Below, piece after piece: positions 1 through 6,167 of a stretch of DNA of 8,468 nucleotides. The position numbers and the translations under genes were made by a program. This stretch comes from Actinomycetota bacterium (GTDB taxonomy: Bacteria; Actinomycetota; Thermoleophilia; Gaiellales; Gaiellaceae), in contig VAXD01000067.1 in NCBI GenBank assembly GCA_005884155.1, positions 1 to 8,468 of the forward strand, given 5' to 3'. A model generated the notes under the pieces. It had not been told where the DNA came from, did not search any database, and saw nothing but the letters and a program-made list of their open reading frames with translations. The first letter of the stretch is position 1. Each line of letters opens with the position of its first letter.

Positions 1-1
1 G

Positions 2-85
2 ATAGGCAAGGGGAAGGCGACCGCCAAGGTGGATGGTCAGCTCGCGGCGCGCGGAACTCTCACTTTCGCGGTGGAGCGGGAATGA
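2..85 (+). CDS. fabZ: 3-hydroxyacyl-ACP dehydratase FabZ-like, C-terminal fragment (5' end outside window)
   Basis: Reading from base 2 gives 27 codons ending at TGA 83-85, with the peptide GKGKATAKVDGQLAARGTLT followed by FAVERE. The pattern (basic strand, VDG, then an alternating hydrophobic last strand) is that of the C-terminal end of a hot-dog fold FabZ/FabA dehydratase, which removes water from 3-hydroxyacyl-ACP to give trans-2-enoyl-ACP. The catalytic His and Glu lie upstream of the window, so they cannot be checked. The stop overlaps the fabH ATG as ATGA, which supports membership of the same fatty acid operon. PlsX, which often sits next to fabH, was considered, but this tail does not resemble it. 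The identity rests on a short tail plus context. Confidence 0.6.
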   Translation: MGKGKATAKVDGQLAARGTLTFAVERE

Positions 86-1095
86 TCGGCTCTTCGAACG
101 GCGTCGGCGTCTCGATCACGGGCCTCGGCGCGCACGTTCCCGAGCGCGTCATGACCAACGACGAGCTCTCGACGATGATGGACACCTCCGACGAGTGGAT
201 CATGGAGCGCACCGGCATCCGCGAGCGCCGGATCGCTGCGCCGGAGGAGGCCCTCTCCGACCTGGCGCTGCCGGCAGCCAAAGAGTCGCTCGAGGACGCA
301 GGCGTTGCGGCCGCCGACCTCGACCTGGTCATCGTCGCAACCGTCACGCCCGACATGGCGTTTCCGGCGACCGGCGCGATCCTTGCCGACCAGCTCGGCG
401 CCGAGAATGCGGCCGCCTACGACCTCTCCGCGGGTTGCACCGGGTTCATGTACGCGGTCGCTCAGGCGTACGGGATGCTCGCGGGCGGGCTTGGCCAGCG
501 CGCGCTCGTTGTGGGGGGCGACATCCTCTCGCGGATTCTCGACTGGAGCGACCGCAGCACGGCAGTGCTCTTCGGCGACGGTGTGGGCGCGGTCGTGCTC
601 GAGCGAGTGGCAGAAGGCGGCTTCCTCGGCTTCGAGCTGGGCGCGGACGGCTCGGGCGGACAGCAGCTCTACCTGCTCGCCGGCGGCTCGCGCACTCCCG
701 CAACCGCCGAGAGCGTGGCCGAGCGCCTGCACTTCGTGCAGATGAACGGCCGCGAGGTCTTCAAGTTCGCAACGCGGGTGCTCGTGTCGTCTGCGGAGGC
801 AGTGCTGGCCGAGTGCGGGCGCACGATTGACGATGTGGACGTGTACGTTCCGCACCAGGCAAATGTGCGAATCATCGAATATGCGACCGAGAAACTCGGG
901 ATTCCGGAGGACAAGGTCGTGATCGACGTCGACCGCTACGGGAACACGTCGTCGGGCTCGATACCGCTCGCGCTCGCCGATGCGAAGCGCGAAGGGCGGC
1001 TGCAGCCCGGGCGGCTTGTCCTAATGACAGGAATGGGTGCGGGCCTCACGTGGGGCTCCGGTTTGATCGAATGGACTGACGGAGGACGAGGATGA
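82..1095 (+). CDS. fabH: beta-ketoacyl-ACP synthase III (FabH)
   Basis: This cytoplasmic thiolase-fold enzyme condenses an acyl-CoA primer with malonyl-ACP to start fatty acid chains. The 337 residues fit the family length (about 315-340). The N-terminus has the FabH pattern ITGLGAHVPERVMTNDEL, followed by DEWIMERTGIRERR (residues 38-51), the usual CoA-binding and dimer region. The catalytic triad is visible: C119 in SAGCTGF, H258 in VPHQAN and N288 in GNTSSGS. A glycine-rich C-terminus (GMGAGLTWGS) closes the fold. The ATG at 82 overlaps the upstream TGA, with GGAG at 73-76 as ribosome site. The 3' end overlaps fabD as ATGA. Primer preference (straight or branched) cannot be read from the sequence. 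Confidence 0.96.
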   Translation: MIGSSNGVGVSITGLGAHVPERVMTNDELSTMMDTSDEWIMERTGIRERRIAAPEEALSDLALPAAKESLEDAGVAAADLDLVIVATVTPDMAFPATGAILADQLGAENAAAYDLSAGCTGFMYAVAQAYGMLAGGLGQRALVVGGDILSRILDWSDRSTAVLFGDGVGAVVLERVAEGGFLGFELGADGSGGQQLYLLAGGSRTPATAESVAERLHFVQMNGREVFKFATRVLVSSAEAVLAECGRTIDDVDVYVPHQANVRIIEYATEKLGIPEDKVVIDVDRYGNTSSGSIPLALADAKREGRLQPGRLVLMTGMGAGLTWGSGLIEWTDGGRG

Positions 1096-2024
1096 GCGCG
1101 CAGAAAGTCGCATTTTGCTTCCCCGGGCAGGGCTCCCTGGCGGTTGGCATGGGCCGTGACATCGCCCACGCGGTGCCCGAGGCGATGGAGGTCTACCGCC
1201 GCGGCAGCGAGGCGTCGGGACTCGACCTGGTACGCCTGTGCTTCGAGGCGCCCGAGGAAGAGCTCGTCGAGACCGAAGTGCAGCAGCCGGCGCTCGTGGC
1301 GACGAGCCTCGCAGTCCTGGCGGCTGTGCGCAGCCAGGGGTTCGAGCCCGATTACGTCGTCGGCCATTCCGTCGGCGAGTTCGCGGCGCTCGCCGCCGCC
1401 CAGGCGCTGACGGACGAGGAGGCAATCGCGCTTGTGCGGGAGCGCGGGCTCGCGATGGCCGCGGCGGCGCGCGAGAATCCCGGCTCGATGGCCGCGATCC
1501 TCGGGCTCGACGACGCGATCGTCGAAGGGCTCTGCGAGCGAATCACGCGCGTCTGGCCGGCGAACTACAACTGCCCGGGCCAGATCGTCGTGTCGGGCGA
1601 GAGCCCGGCCGTCGACGAGTGTTGCGCCGAGGCCCAGCTCCAGGGAGCTCGCCGGACCGTGAAGCTGCGCGTGTCCGGCGCCTTCCATAGCCCGCTGGTC
1701 GCGCGCGCGGCAGAGCGCCTGCGGCCCGCGGTCGAGCGAGCTCGCTTCGCAGACCCGATGGCGCCGTTCATGTCGACGGTCACGGCGAAGATCGAGCCGG
1801 CTCAGCGAATGGCCGCGCTCCTCGTCGAGCAGCTGACGGCACCGGTCAAGTTCACGCAGGCTGCGCGCGAGCTGATGCGCCAGGGCGTCAAGGTCTTCGT
1901 CGAGGTCGGGCCGGGGAACGTCCTCACCGGTTTACTGAAGAGGATCGACAGAACGGTGAAGGCGATCCCGGTGGGCGATCTGGCCTCGCTCGAGAAGCTG
2001 CGGGAGATCCTCCACTCTGCCTGA
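1092..2024 (+). CDS. fabD: malonyl-CoA:ACP transacylase (FabD)
   Basis: FabD transfers malonyl from CoA to ACP, supplying the extender unit for FabH and FabF. The 310 residues match the family. The sequence opens with AFCFPGQGSLAVGMG, where Q13 contributes to the oxyanion hole. The nucleophile elbow is GHSVGEFAAL with S93. R118 in RERGL corresponds to the arginine that holds the malonyl carboxylate. The catalytic H199 lies in GAFHSPL, and the C-terminal VEVGPGNVLTGL motif is present. A strong ribosome site (GGAGGACGAGG, 1081-1091) precedes the ATG, which overlaps the fabH stop. The 3' end overlaps the proposed fabG start by 8 nt. The malonate-type Arg and the stand-alone length argue against a polyketide synthase domain. 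Confidence 0.96.
   Translation: MSAQKVAFCFPGQGSLAVGMGRDIAHAVPEAMEVYRRGSEASGLDLVRLCFEAPEEELVETEVQQPALVATSLAVLAAVRSQGFEPDYVVGHSVGEFAALAAAQALTDEEAIALVRERGLAMAAAARENPGSMAAILGLDDAIVEGLCERITRVWPANYNCPGQIVVSGESPAVDECCAEAQLQGARRTVKLRVSGAFHSPLVARAAERLRPAVERARFADPMAPFMSTVTAKIEPAQRMAALLVEQLTAPVKFTQAARELMRQGVKVFVEVGPGNVLTGLLKRIDRTVKAIPVGDLASLEKLREILHSA
2002..2006 (+). promoter_or_regulatory. putative ribosome binding site for fabG (decides CTG start)
   Basis: GGGAG lies inside the fabD 3' end, ten bases before CTG 2017. It is the only Shine-Dalgarno-like purine run near the expected fabG N-terminus. Translational coupling to fabD termination (8-nt overlap) may matter more than this site. Confidence 0.35.
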
Positions 2025-2748
2025 CGCCTTCTGCTCGCTCGAGGACAAGGTCGCGCTCGTCACCGGCGGGTCGCGCGGGATCGGGCGGGCGATCGCCCTG
2101 GAGCTCGGCCGCGCGGGCGCGGACGTTGTCGTCGGCTACAACACGGGCGCCGAGGAAGCCGAAGTGGTCGCGTCCGAAGCCGGCGGCCGAGCGGTGCAAG
2201 CTGACGTCTCCGATCCGGAGTCGGCGAAGAAGCTCGTCGACGAAGCGGGCGACCTCGACATCCTGGTCAACAACGCGGGCCTCACCCGCGACGGCCTGCT
2301 CGCCCGGATGCCCGACGACGACTGGCGCGCCGTGATCGAGACGAACCTCTCGTCGGTTTTCTACACCTGTCGCGCTGCGGTGCGCGGGATGATGAAGAGG
2401 CGGGCCGGCTCGATCGTGAACGTCTCGAGCATCGTCGGCCTGCACGGCAACTGGGGCCAGACGAACTACGGCGCGTCGAAGGCCGGGATCATCGGCTTCA
2501 CGAGGTCGCTCGCTCGCGAGCTCGGCAGCCGCAACGTCAGAGTGAACGTGGTCGCGCCCGGCTACGTGAACACGCGCTTGACCGACGTGCTGCCAGAGGA
2601 AGCCCGTGACGCGATGCTGACGAACACGCCCCTCGGCCGGCTCGGAGACCCGGAAGATGTCGCGGGGGCGGTACGCTTCCTCTGCTCAGACGAGGCCTCG
2701 TTCATCACGGGCGAGGTACTGCTCGTCGACGGCGGTCTGGGGATGTGA
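2017..2748 (+). CDS. fabG: 3-oxoacyl-ACP reductase (FabG), CTG start proposed
   Basis: This short-chain dehydrogenase reduces 3-ketoacyl-ACP with NADPH. Counting from CTG 2017 gives 243 residues, the normal FabG size. The cofactor motif TGGSRGIG is at residues 16-23, NNAG at 85-88, and the catalytic tetrad is N110, S138, Y151 and K155; the last three fall on the E. coli FabG numbers. The C-terminal TGEVLLVDGG signature is present. No ATG, GTG or TTG occurs in frame between the upstream in-frame stop at 1957-1959 and GTG 2164. Starting at 2164 would delete the entire cofactor-binding motif. CTG 2017, with GGGAG at 2002-2006 and an 8-nt overlap with fabD, is therefore the best start. A sequencing or assembly indel near 2000-2045 is the alternative. 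Confidence 0.93.
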   Translation: MPDAFCSLEDKVALVTGGSRGIGRAIALELGRAGADVVVGYNTGAEEAEVVASEAGGRAVQADVSDPESAKKLVDEAGDLDILVNNAGLTRDGLLARMPDDDWRAVIETNLSSVFYTCRAAVRGMMKRRAGSIVNVSSIVGLHGNWGQTNYGASKAGIIGFTRSLARELGSRNVRVNVVAPGYVNTRLTDVLPEEARDAMLTNTPLGRLGDPEDVAGAVRFLCSDEASFITGEVLLVDGGLGM

Positions 2749-4007
2749 ACGGAGCTTCTCTCAACGGTAGGCGCAGGGTCGTCATCACCGGCCTCGGCGC
2801 CGTGACCCCGCTCGGCAACGACGTCGAGACGAGTTGGAAGAACCTGACCGCGGGTCGTTCGGGCGCGGGCCCCATCACGCAGTTCGATTCGAGCGAGTTC
2901 TACGTTCATTTCGCCTGCGAGGTGAAGGACTTCGACGCCACCGACTTCATCGAGCGGAAGCAGACGCGGCGCATGGACCGCTTCGCGCACCTGATCGTCG
3001 CTGCCGCCCGCATGGCCGAGCAGGACGCGAAGCTGGAGATCTCAAAAGAGCCTCACCGGATCGGCGCTGCGATCGCGACGGGCATCGGCGGCCTGAAGGC
3101 CTTTCAGGACTGCCATGCCGAGCTGATCGAGCGTGGCCCGGACCGCGTCAACCCGTTCTCGATCCCGGAGATCATCCCGAACATGGGGGCGGCCTGGGTG
3201 TCGATGCAGCTCGGGACACAAGGGCCGCTGAGCTCGCAGTGCACTGCCTGCGCCGCTTCGAACATGGCGCTCGGCGAGGGCGCGGACGCGATTCGGCTCG
3301 GTCGCGCGGACGTCATGCTCTGCGGCGGCACCGAGGCGCCGGTGACGGAGGTCGGCATCGCCGGCTTCAGCGCGATGCGGGCTTTGTCGCGCAGGAACGA
3401 CGAGCCGGAGAAGGCTTCGCGGCCGTTCGACGCGCAGCGGGACGGTTTCGTCATGGGTGAGGCGGGCGCGGTGCTCGTCCTCGAGGAGCTCGAGCATGCG
3501 AAGGCGCGTGGGGCGAAGGTCTACGCGGAGATGCTCGGCTACGGAGTCTCTTCGGACGCGCGTCACATCACCGAGCCCGACCCGACCGGCCACAATCCGG
3601 CTCGCGCGATGACGATGGCCTTCCGCGACGCGGGCGTCGCGACGGACGAGATCGACTACATCAACGCGCACGGCACGTCGACGCCGCTTGGCGACGCATC
3701 GGAGACGCGTGTTCTGAAGCTCGCGCTCGGCGAGGAGAACGCGCGCAAGACGCCGGTCTCGTCGACGAAGGGCGCGACGGGCCATTGCCTCGGCGCCGCA
3801 GGCGCGGTCGAGGCGATCTTCACCACGCTTGCGGTCGAGCGCGGCTGCCTGCCGCCGACGATCAACTACGAGGATCCCGATCCCAAGTGCGATCTCGACT
3901 ACATCCCGAACGAGGCCCGCGAGGCCGACGTGCGGGTCGGCGTCTCGAACTCGTTCGGCTTCGGCGGCCACAACGCCTGCATCGTCGTCCGCCGCTTCGA
4001 GGACTAG
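2745..4007 (+). CDS. fabF: beta-ketoacyl-ACP synthase II (FabF)
   Basis: This thiolase-fold elongating enzyme condenses acyl-ACP with malonyl-ACP. The 420 residues fit FabF (about 410-420). The N-terminal strand RRVVITGLGAVTPLGNDV is diagnostic. The catalytic C169 sits in QCTACAASN, H309 in NAHGTSTPLGD, K342 in TKGATGH and H347 in GHCLGAAG. The C-terminal gating loop is SNSFGFGGHN (401-410). After the nucleophile it reads AASN, where the E. coli enzyme has a TSG-type turn; I regard this as a lineage variant. The GTG start overlaps the fabG TGA as GTGA, leaving no room for an acpP gene between them. The TAG stop (4005-4007) overlaps the outer bases of the downstream insertion element, so the last bases of the gene may have been set by that insertion. 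Confidence 0.96.
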   Translation: MNGASLNGRRRVVITGLGAVTPLGNDVETSWKNLTAGRSGAGPITQFDSSEFYVHFACEVKDFDATDFIERKQTRRMDRFAHLIVAAARMAEQDAKLEISKEPHRIGAAIATGIGGLKAFQDCHAELIERGPDRVNPFSIPEIIPNMGAAWVSMQLGTQGPLSSQCTACAASNMALGEGADAIRLGRADVMLCGGTEAPVTEVGIAGFSAMRALSRRNDEPEKASRPFDAQRDGFVMGEAGAVLVLEELEHAKARGAKVYAEMLGYGVSSDARHITEPDPTGHNPARAMTMAFRDAGVATDEIDYINAHGTSTPLGDASETRVLKLALGEENARKTPVSSTKGATGHCLGAAGAVEAIFTTLAVERGCLPPTINYEDPDPKCDLDYIPNEAREADVRVGVSNSFGFGGHNACIVVRRFED

Positions 4008-4024
4008 CTGAGGGATTGGCGAAA
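4005..4024 (+). repeat. left terminal inverted repeat of the insertion element
   Basis: TAGCTGAGGGATTGGCGAAA is the perfect reverse complement of 4645-4664. The match extends three more bases (CGC, 4025-4027) if the right end's extra 12-bp copy is skipped. The first three bases are the fabF stop codon. A small hairpin (GGCG-AAA-CGCC, 4018-4028) lies at the inner edge but lacks a T tract. Confidence 0.85.
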
Positions 4025-4049
4025 CGCCGTAACCCACTCGGCAAAGCCT

Positions 4050-4334
4050 TTGCGGGCCGACCGTCACACCCAGCAGCCCAACCAGCCCAAGTCCATCTGG
4101 GTCAAGGCTGACCGCCGCAACCCTCTTGTCCCGCGCGATACGAAGCGCTGGCGCTCGCTCTACCGTGGCCGCGCGTCAGTGGAGCGGGAGTTCGGTCGGC
4201 TCAAGAACGAGTACGGGCTTGCGCCGCTACGGGTGCGAGGGCTTGAGCGGGTCGCTCTCCATGCTGACCTTGTGATGCTGGCGCGGTTGTCCCAGGCTCT
4301 TGCGCGAGTTCGCGCCATGCCGCGAGCCGCATAG
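4050..4334 (+). pseudogene. transposase fragment, C-terminal DDE region (IS4-type signature)
   Basis: The frame is open from just after the fabF stop to TAG 4332-4334. The first convincing homology is VKADRRNPLVPRDTKRW, followed by LYRGRASVEREFGRLK, an exact Y(2)R(3)E(6)K signature of IS4-superfamily transposases: Y38, R41, E45 and K52 counted from TTG 4050. E45 would be the third residue of the catalytic DDE triad. The tail (LERVALHADLVMLARLSQAL) resembles the C-terminal helix of actinobacterial DDE_Tnp_1 transposases as I remember them. The N-terminal DNA-binding part and both catalytic Asp residues are missing, because the left terminal repeat lies only a few bases upstream. It is therefore a remnant, and the TTG is probably not a true start. 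Confidence 0.82.
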
Positions 4335-4349
4335 AATCGGCGGCAGGAC

Positions 4350-4595
4350 ATGACAGCCGAAGAGGACATAGCGAGCGTCGCTGGTCAGCTGGCCGATCTC
4401 ACTCGGACCGTGGAGGGGATGGCGAGCGAGATCAAAGAGGTGCGCGAACGCGCTGACAGCCAGCAAGAGCGCGCTAACAGCCAACAAGAGCGCACGGATA
4501 TCCAGCAAGAGCGCATTGACCTCGCGGCGCGCGAACTAGCCGAAGTCAGTGACCGCTTGCAAGCTGCGGCGAACGCGCTCCGAGAATCCATCTGA
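4350..4595 (+). CDS. small hypothetical coiled-coil protein inside the insertion element
   Basis: This 81-residue ORF runs from ATG 4350 to TGA 4593-4595. It is highly charged, with no Cys, no signal peptide and no membrane segment. After an N-terminal stretch (TAEEDIASVAGQLADLTRTV) with hydrophobics at helix spacing, residues 35-55 form three seven-residue repeats, ADSQQER, ANSQQER and TDIQQER, followed by a fourth, diverged unit, IDLAARE. This is a heptad pattern, so a continuous alpha-helical coiled coil is likely. It lies 15 nt after the transposase remnant on the same strand, between the terminal repeats. Only a weak GCAGGA precedes the ATG, and TAGAAT (4332-4337) could act as a -10 box. 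I do not recognise the family. It may be a passenger gene of the element or a non-functional open frame. Confidence 0.55.
   Translation: MTAEEDIASVAGQLADLTRTVEGMASEIKEVRERADSQQERANSQQERTDIQQERIDLAARELAEVSDRLQAAANALRESI
4452..4514 (+). repeat. three tandem 21-bp units encoding heptads
   Basis: The units are 4452-4472, 4473-4493 and 4494-4514, in phase with the coiled-coil ORF. By eye, units 1 and 2 share 19 of 21 bases and units 1 and 3 share 17 of 21. Each encodes (A/T)(D/N)(S/I)QQER. The array probably grew by slippage or unequal exchange while keeping the frame. Confidence 0.8.
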
Positions 4596-4629
4596 TCTGC
4601 CCGTTCGGCGAGCGTTCGCGATGCAGAAC

Positions 4630-4664
4630 GCGTTTCGCCAATCCTTTCGCCAATCCCTCAGCTA
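4630..4664 (-). repeat. right terminal inverted repeat with internal 12-bp duplication
   Basis: Read on the minus strand, this end starts with the same 20 bases as the left terminus. It then repeats GGATTGGCGAAA before continuing into CGC. The TGA of the minus-strand esterase (4658-4660) lies inside this repeat. Confidence 0.8.
4633..4656 (-). repeat. two exact tandem 12-bp units in the right terminus
   Basis: TTTCGCCAATCC occurs at 4633-4644 and again at 4645-4656 with no mismatch. The left terminus has a single copy, so this is a duplication (or a loss on the left) specific to one end of the element. Confidence 0.8.
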
Positions 4665-5461
4665 CAAGCGTCCGCGTAGAAGCGCAGGTAGTCGGCGAAG
4701 TGCGCGTCCCAGTAGTGCCCGTTGTGGCTGCCGGGCCACACGTGGAAGCTGACGTCGGCGCCGTAGGCACCTAGCTCACGCGCGAGGGTTGTGGCGGTCG
4801 GGCGAAGCTGGTCCTGGGCGCCGACGTCGATCCAGACGGGTGCGTGGTAGGGCGAGCGGCTGCGCGCGAGCCGGAGCAAGTCGTGCCGCGCGAAGTCGGG
4901 TGCGTCGTCGAACGCGAACGTCGCTTCGGGAGAACCGCGGGCGAACACGGCAGGCGAGTGGCCGCCGACCGCGCAGAAGCGCTTCGCGTCGAGCCGGCCG
5001 AGGTCGAGCGCGCCGAAGCCGCCCATCGAGATCCCTCCGATGGCAACGCGGTGCGGGTTGGGGCCGGAGCGCGCGAGTGCGGCCGGAATCGCTTCCCGGA
5101 GGACGTATGAACCCCAGGGGCCCTCGCGGTTGTCATGCCACCAGCCCGTGTCCCCTTCCGGCAGGAAGACGACAGGCGCTCGGTCGCCGAGCCGCCGCAG
5201 CGCCGCTAGGAATGCCGGGCTGAGGGTTTCCCGGGGCGCCGCACCGTAACCGTGCAGGAAGACGAGGAGCGTCCGGCCCTTACCTCCTCCGGCCGGGGTC
5301 GCGAGGGCCTCGAACATCGGTCGGCCCATCAGCTTGCTCTCGAGCGTGAAGCTCGTGACCTTCGGAGCGGCGCCTGGCTTCGTCCTCTCCGAATTGCATC
5401 CGCCGGCGCAGACACAGAGGACGACCACCGTCGCGAGCAACGTCGCAGGTCCCCGTTGCAT
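4658..5461 (-). CDS. putative secreted/lipoprotein alpha/beta-hydrolase esterase
   Basis: This 267-residue protein begins with a short basic stretch, a hydrophobic segment (LLATVVVLCVCAGG) and C22 in AGGC. That is a signal peptide with a weak lipobox, so it is probably exported and perhaps lipid-anchored. The mature part is an alpha/beta-hydrolase of the esterase D / antigen 85-like type (PF00756 style): oxyanion motif FLHGYG (68-73), nucleophile S145 in GGISMGGFGAL, probable acid D217 in VGAQDQLRP and probable base H246 in WPGSHNGHYW (H249 is the alternative). The natural substrate is unknown; such enzymes cleave carboxylic esters or transfer acyl groups. It is convergent with fabF across the insertion element, and its last codon (AGC) and TGA stop lie in the element's terminal repeat. 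The ATG at 5461 suits a leaderless transcript. Confidence 0.85.
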   Translation of the reverse strand: MQRGPATLLATVVVLCVCAGGCNSERTKPGAAPKVTSFTLESKLMGRPMFEALATPAGGGKGRTLLVFLHGYGAAPRETLSPAFLAALRRLGDRAPVVFLPEGDTGWWHDNREGPWGSYVLREAIPAALARSGPNPHRVAIGGISMGGFGALDLGRLDAKRFCAVGGHSPAVFARGSPEATFAFDDAPDFARHDLLRLARSRSPYHAPVWIDVGAQDQLRPTATTLARELGAYGADVSFHVWPGSHNGHYWDAHFADYLRFYADACS

Positions 5462-5467
5462 CGGTCG

Positions 5468-5473
5468 ATGCTA
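5468..5473 (-). promoter_or_regulatory. putative -10 box (TAGCAT) for the esterase, leaderless
   Basis: On the minus strand TAGCAT lies six bases before the esterase ATG. This matches the TANNNT -10 pattern and spacing at which transcription would start at the start codon. No clear -35 is seen and no Shine-Dalgarno is present, which also fits a leaderless mRNA. Confidence 0.35.
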
Positions 5474-5524
5474 CTGCCCGCGAATGGGATCGCTGCTGCC
5501 GGGGAGCGGTTCGATCGCGTCGGC

Positions 5525-5530
5525 TAGGCT
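5525..5530 (+). promoter_or_regulatory. putative -10 box (TAGGCT) for the HAD operon, leaderless
   Basis: TAGGCT lies seven bases before GTG 5538, again a TANNNT box at leaderless spacing. It supports GTG 5538 over the upstream ATG 5484 as the HAD start. No convincing -35 was found. Confidence 0.35.
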
Positions 5531-5537
5531 CGAAGCC

Positions 5538-6167
5538 GTGGACCGGTGGGCGACGTTCGACTGCTACGGCACGCTGATCGACTGGAACGGCGGGATCCGG
5601 CGTGAGCTCGCGCGTGTCTTCGGCGAGGAGCGGGCAGACGAGCTGCTCGCGCGCTACCACGAGCTCGAGCCTGAGCTCGAGGCGGACGGGTCGCGTTCCT
5701 ACCGCGAGGTCTTGACCGAGGCGATGCGCCGGCTCGGCGCGCCTTCCGGCGAGGAGGACACGCTGGCCCGCTCGCTGCCGGACTGGCAGCCGTTCCCAGA
5801 GGTGCCGCAGGCGTTGCGCGAGTCGCGGGAGCGCGGGTGGAGGCTGGCAATCCTCTCGAATACGGACCGCGACTACATCGAGGCTTCGATGGACCGGATC
5901 GGGGTGCCCTTCGACGAGGTGATCGTGGCCTCCGAGGTCGGCTCGTACAAGCCCGCTCTCGGTCACTGGCGCGCGTTCGAGGAGGGCGTCGGCCGGCCGC
6001 CTGACGTGCACGTTGCCGCGAGCCTCTTCCACGACATCGCCCCAGCGAACGAGCTGAGGCTACCGTCGATCTGGATCAACCGGCTCGGCGAGCCGCCTGG
6101 TCCGCGCCCCACGCGGGAGCTACCCGACCTCGACCGCCTCGCAGACACGCTCGCGGAGCTCGCGTGA
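5538..6167 (+). CDS. HAD-superfamily hydrolase, 2-haloacid dehalogenase type
   Basis: The 209 residues from GTG 5538 contain the HAD motifs in order. Motif I is FDCYGTLIDW with nucleophile D8; the second Asp of phosphatase HADs is replaced by Y10, as in L-2-haloacid dehalogenases. Motif II is LAILSNTD (S107, N108). Motif III is SYKPALGHW (K138). Motif IV is HVAASLFHD (D166). The region between motifs I and II is a helical cap. The enzyme probably forms an aspartyl-ester intermediate on a small organic substrate, which may be a haloacid or something else. ATG 5484 is an alternative start, but it only adds a non-conserved Gly/Ser/Ala-rich stretch, whereas GTG 5538 gives the compact N-terminus normal for the family. 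The stop overlaps the next gene as GTGA, so it is first in an operon of at least four genes. Confidence 0.87.
   Translation: MDRWATFDCYGTLIDWNGGIRRELARVFGEERADELLARYHELEPELEADGSRSYREVLTEAMRRLGAPSGEEDTLARSLPDWQPFPEVPQALRESRERGWRLAILSNTDRDYIEASMDRIGVPFDEVIVASEVGSYKPALGHWRAFEEGVGRPPDVHVAASLFHDIAPANELRLPSIWINRLGEPPGPRPTRELPDLDRLADTLAELA

Larger units (their letters stand above)
4005..4664 (+). mobile_element. degenerate IS4/IS5-like insertion sequence with passenger ORF
   Basis: The segment is bounded by a perfect 20-bp inverted repeat (4005-4024 and 4645-4664) and fills the gap between the convergent fabF and esterase genes. It holds the C-terminal end of a DDE transposase (4050-4334) and a small coiled-coil ORF (4350-4595). 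No transposase N-terminus or first two catalytic Asp residues are present, so the copy cannot encode its own complete transposase. A possible 2-bp TA target duplication (4005-4006 and 4663-4664) would place the element at 4007-4662 with 18-bp termini. The exact boundary is ambiguous because the outer TAGCTGAG bases also form host gene stops. Confidence 0.75.

Noticed and set aside
37..855. Long minus-strand open frame (272 codons) opposite fabH
   Set aside because: It lies fully antisense to a gene with an intact catalytic triad, has Arg/His-rich low-complexity content and no recognisable motif. High GC makes such shadow frames common.
936..1688. Minus-strand open frame (250 codons) across fabH and fabD
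   Set aside because: It crosses two well-supported genes, has no domain signature, and its composition reflects the complementary strand.
3042..4067. Minus-strand open frame (341 codons) opposite fabF
   Set aside because: It is Arg/Ala/Asp-rich with no motif, and its start lies inside the insertion element. It is a GC-driven shadow of fabF.
4452..4514. Tandem units considered as a CRISPR array
   Set aside because: The units are 21 bp, directly adjacent without spacers, in coding phase and diverged; they encode protein heptads.
4612..4631. Hairpin GCGTTC-loop-GAACGC as a terminator between the convergent genes
   Set aside because: It has a six-base stem, a loop of eight and no T tract on either strand, so it is not convincing as a Rho-independent terminator.
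5334..5537. Upstream extension of the HAD frame
   Set aside because: It would overlap the esterase 5' coding region on the other strand and add non-conserved sequence before the FDCYGT motif.
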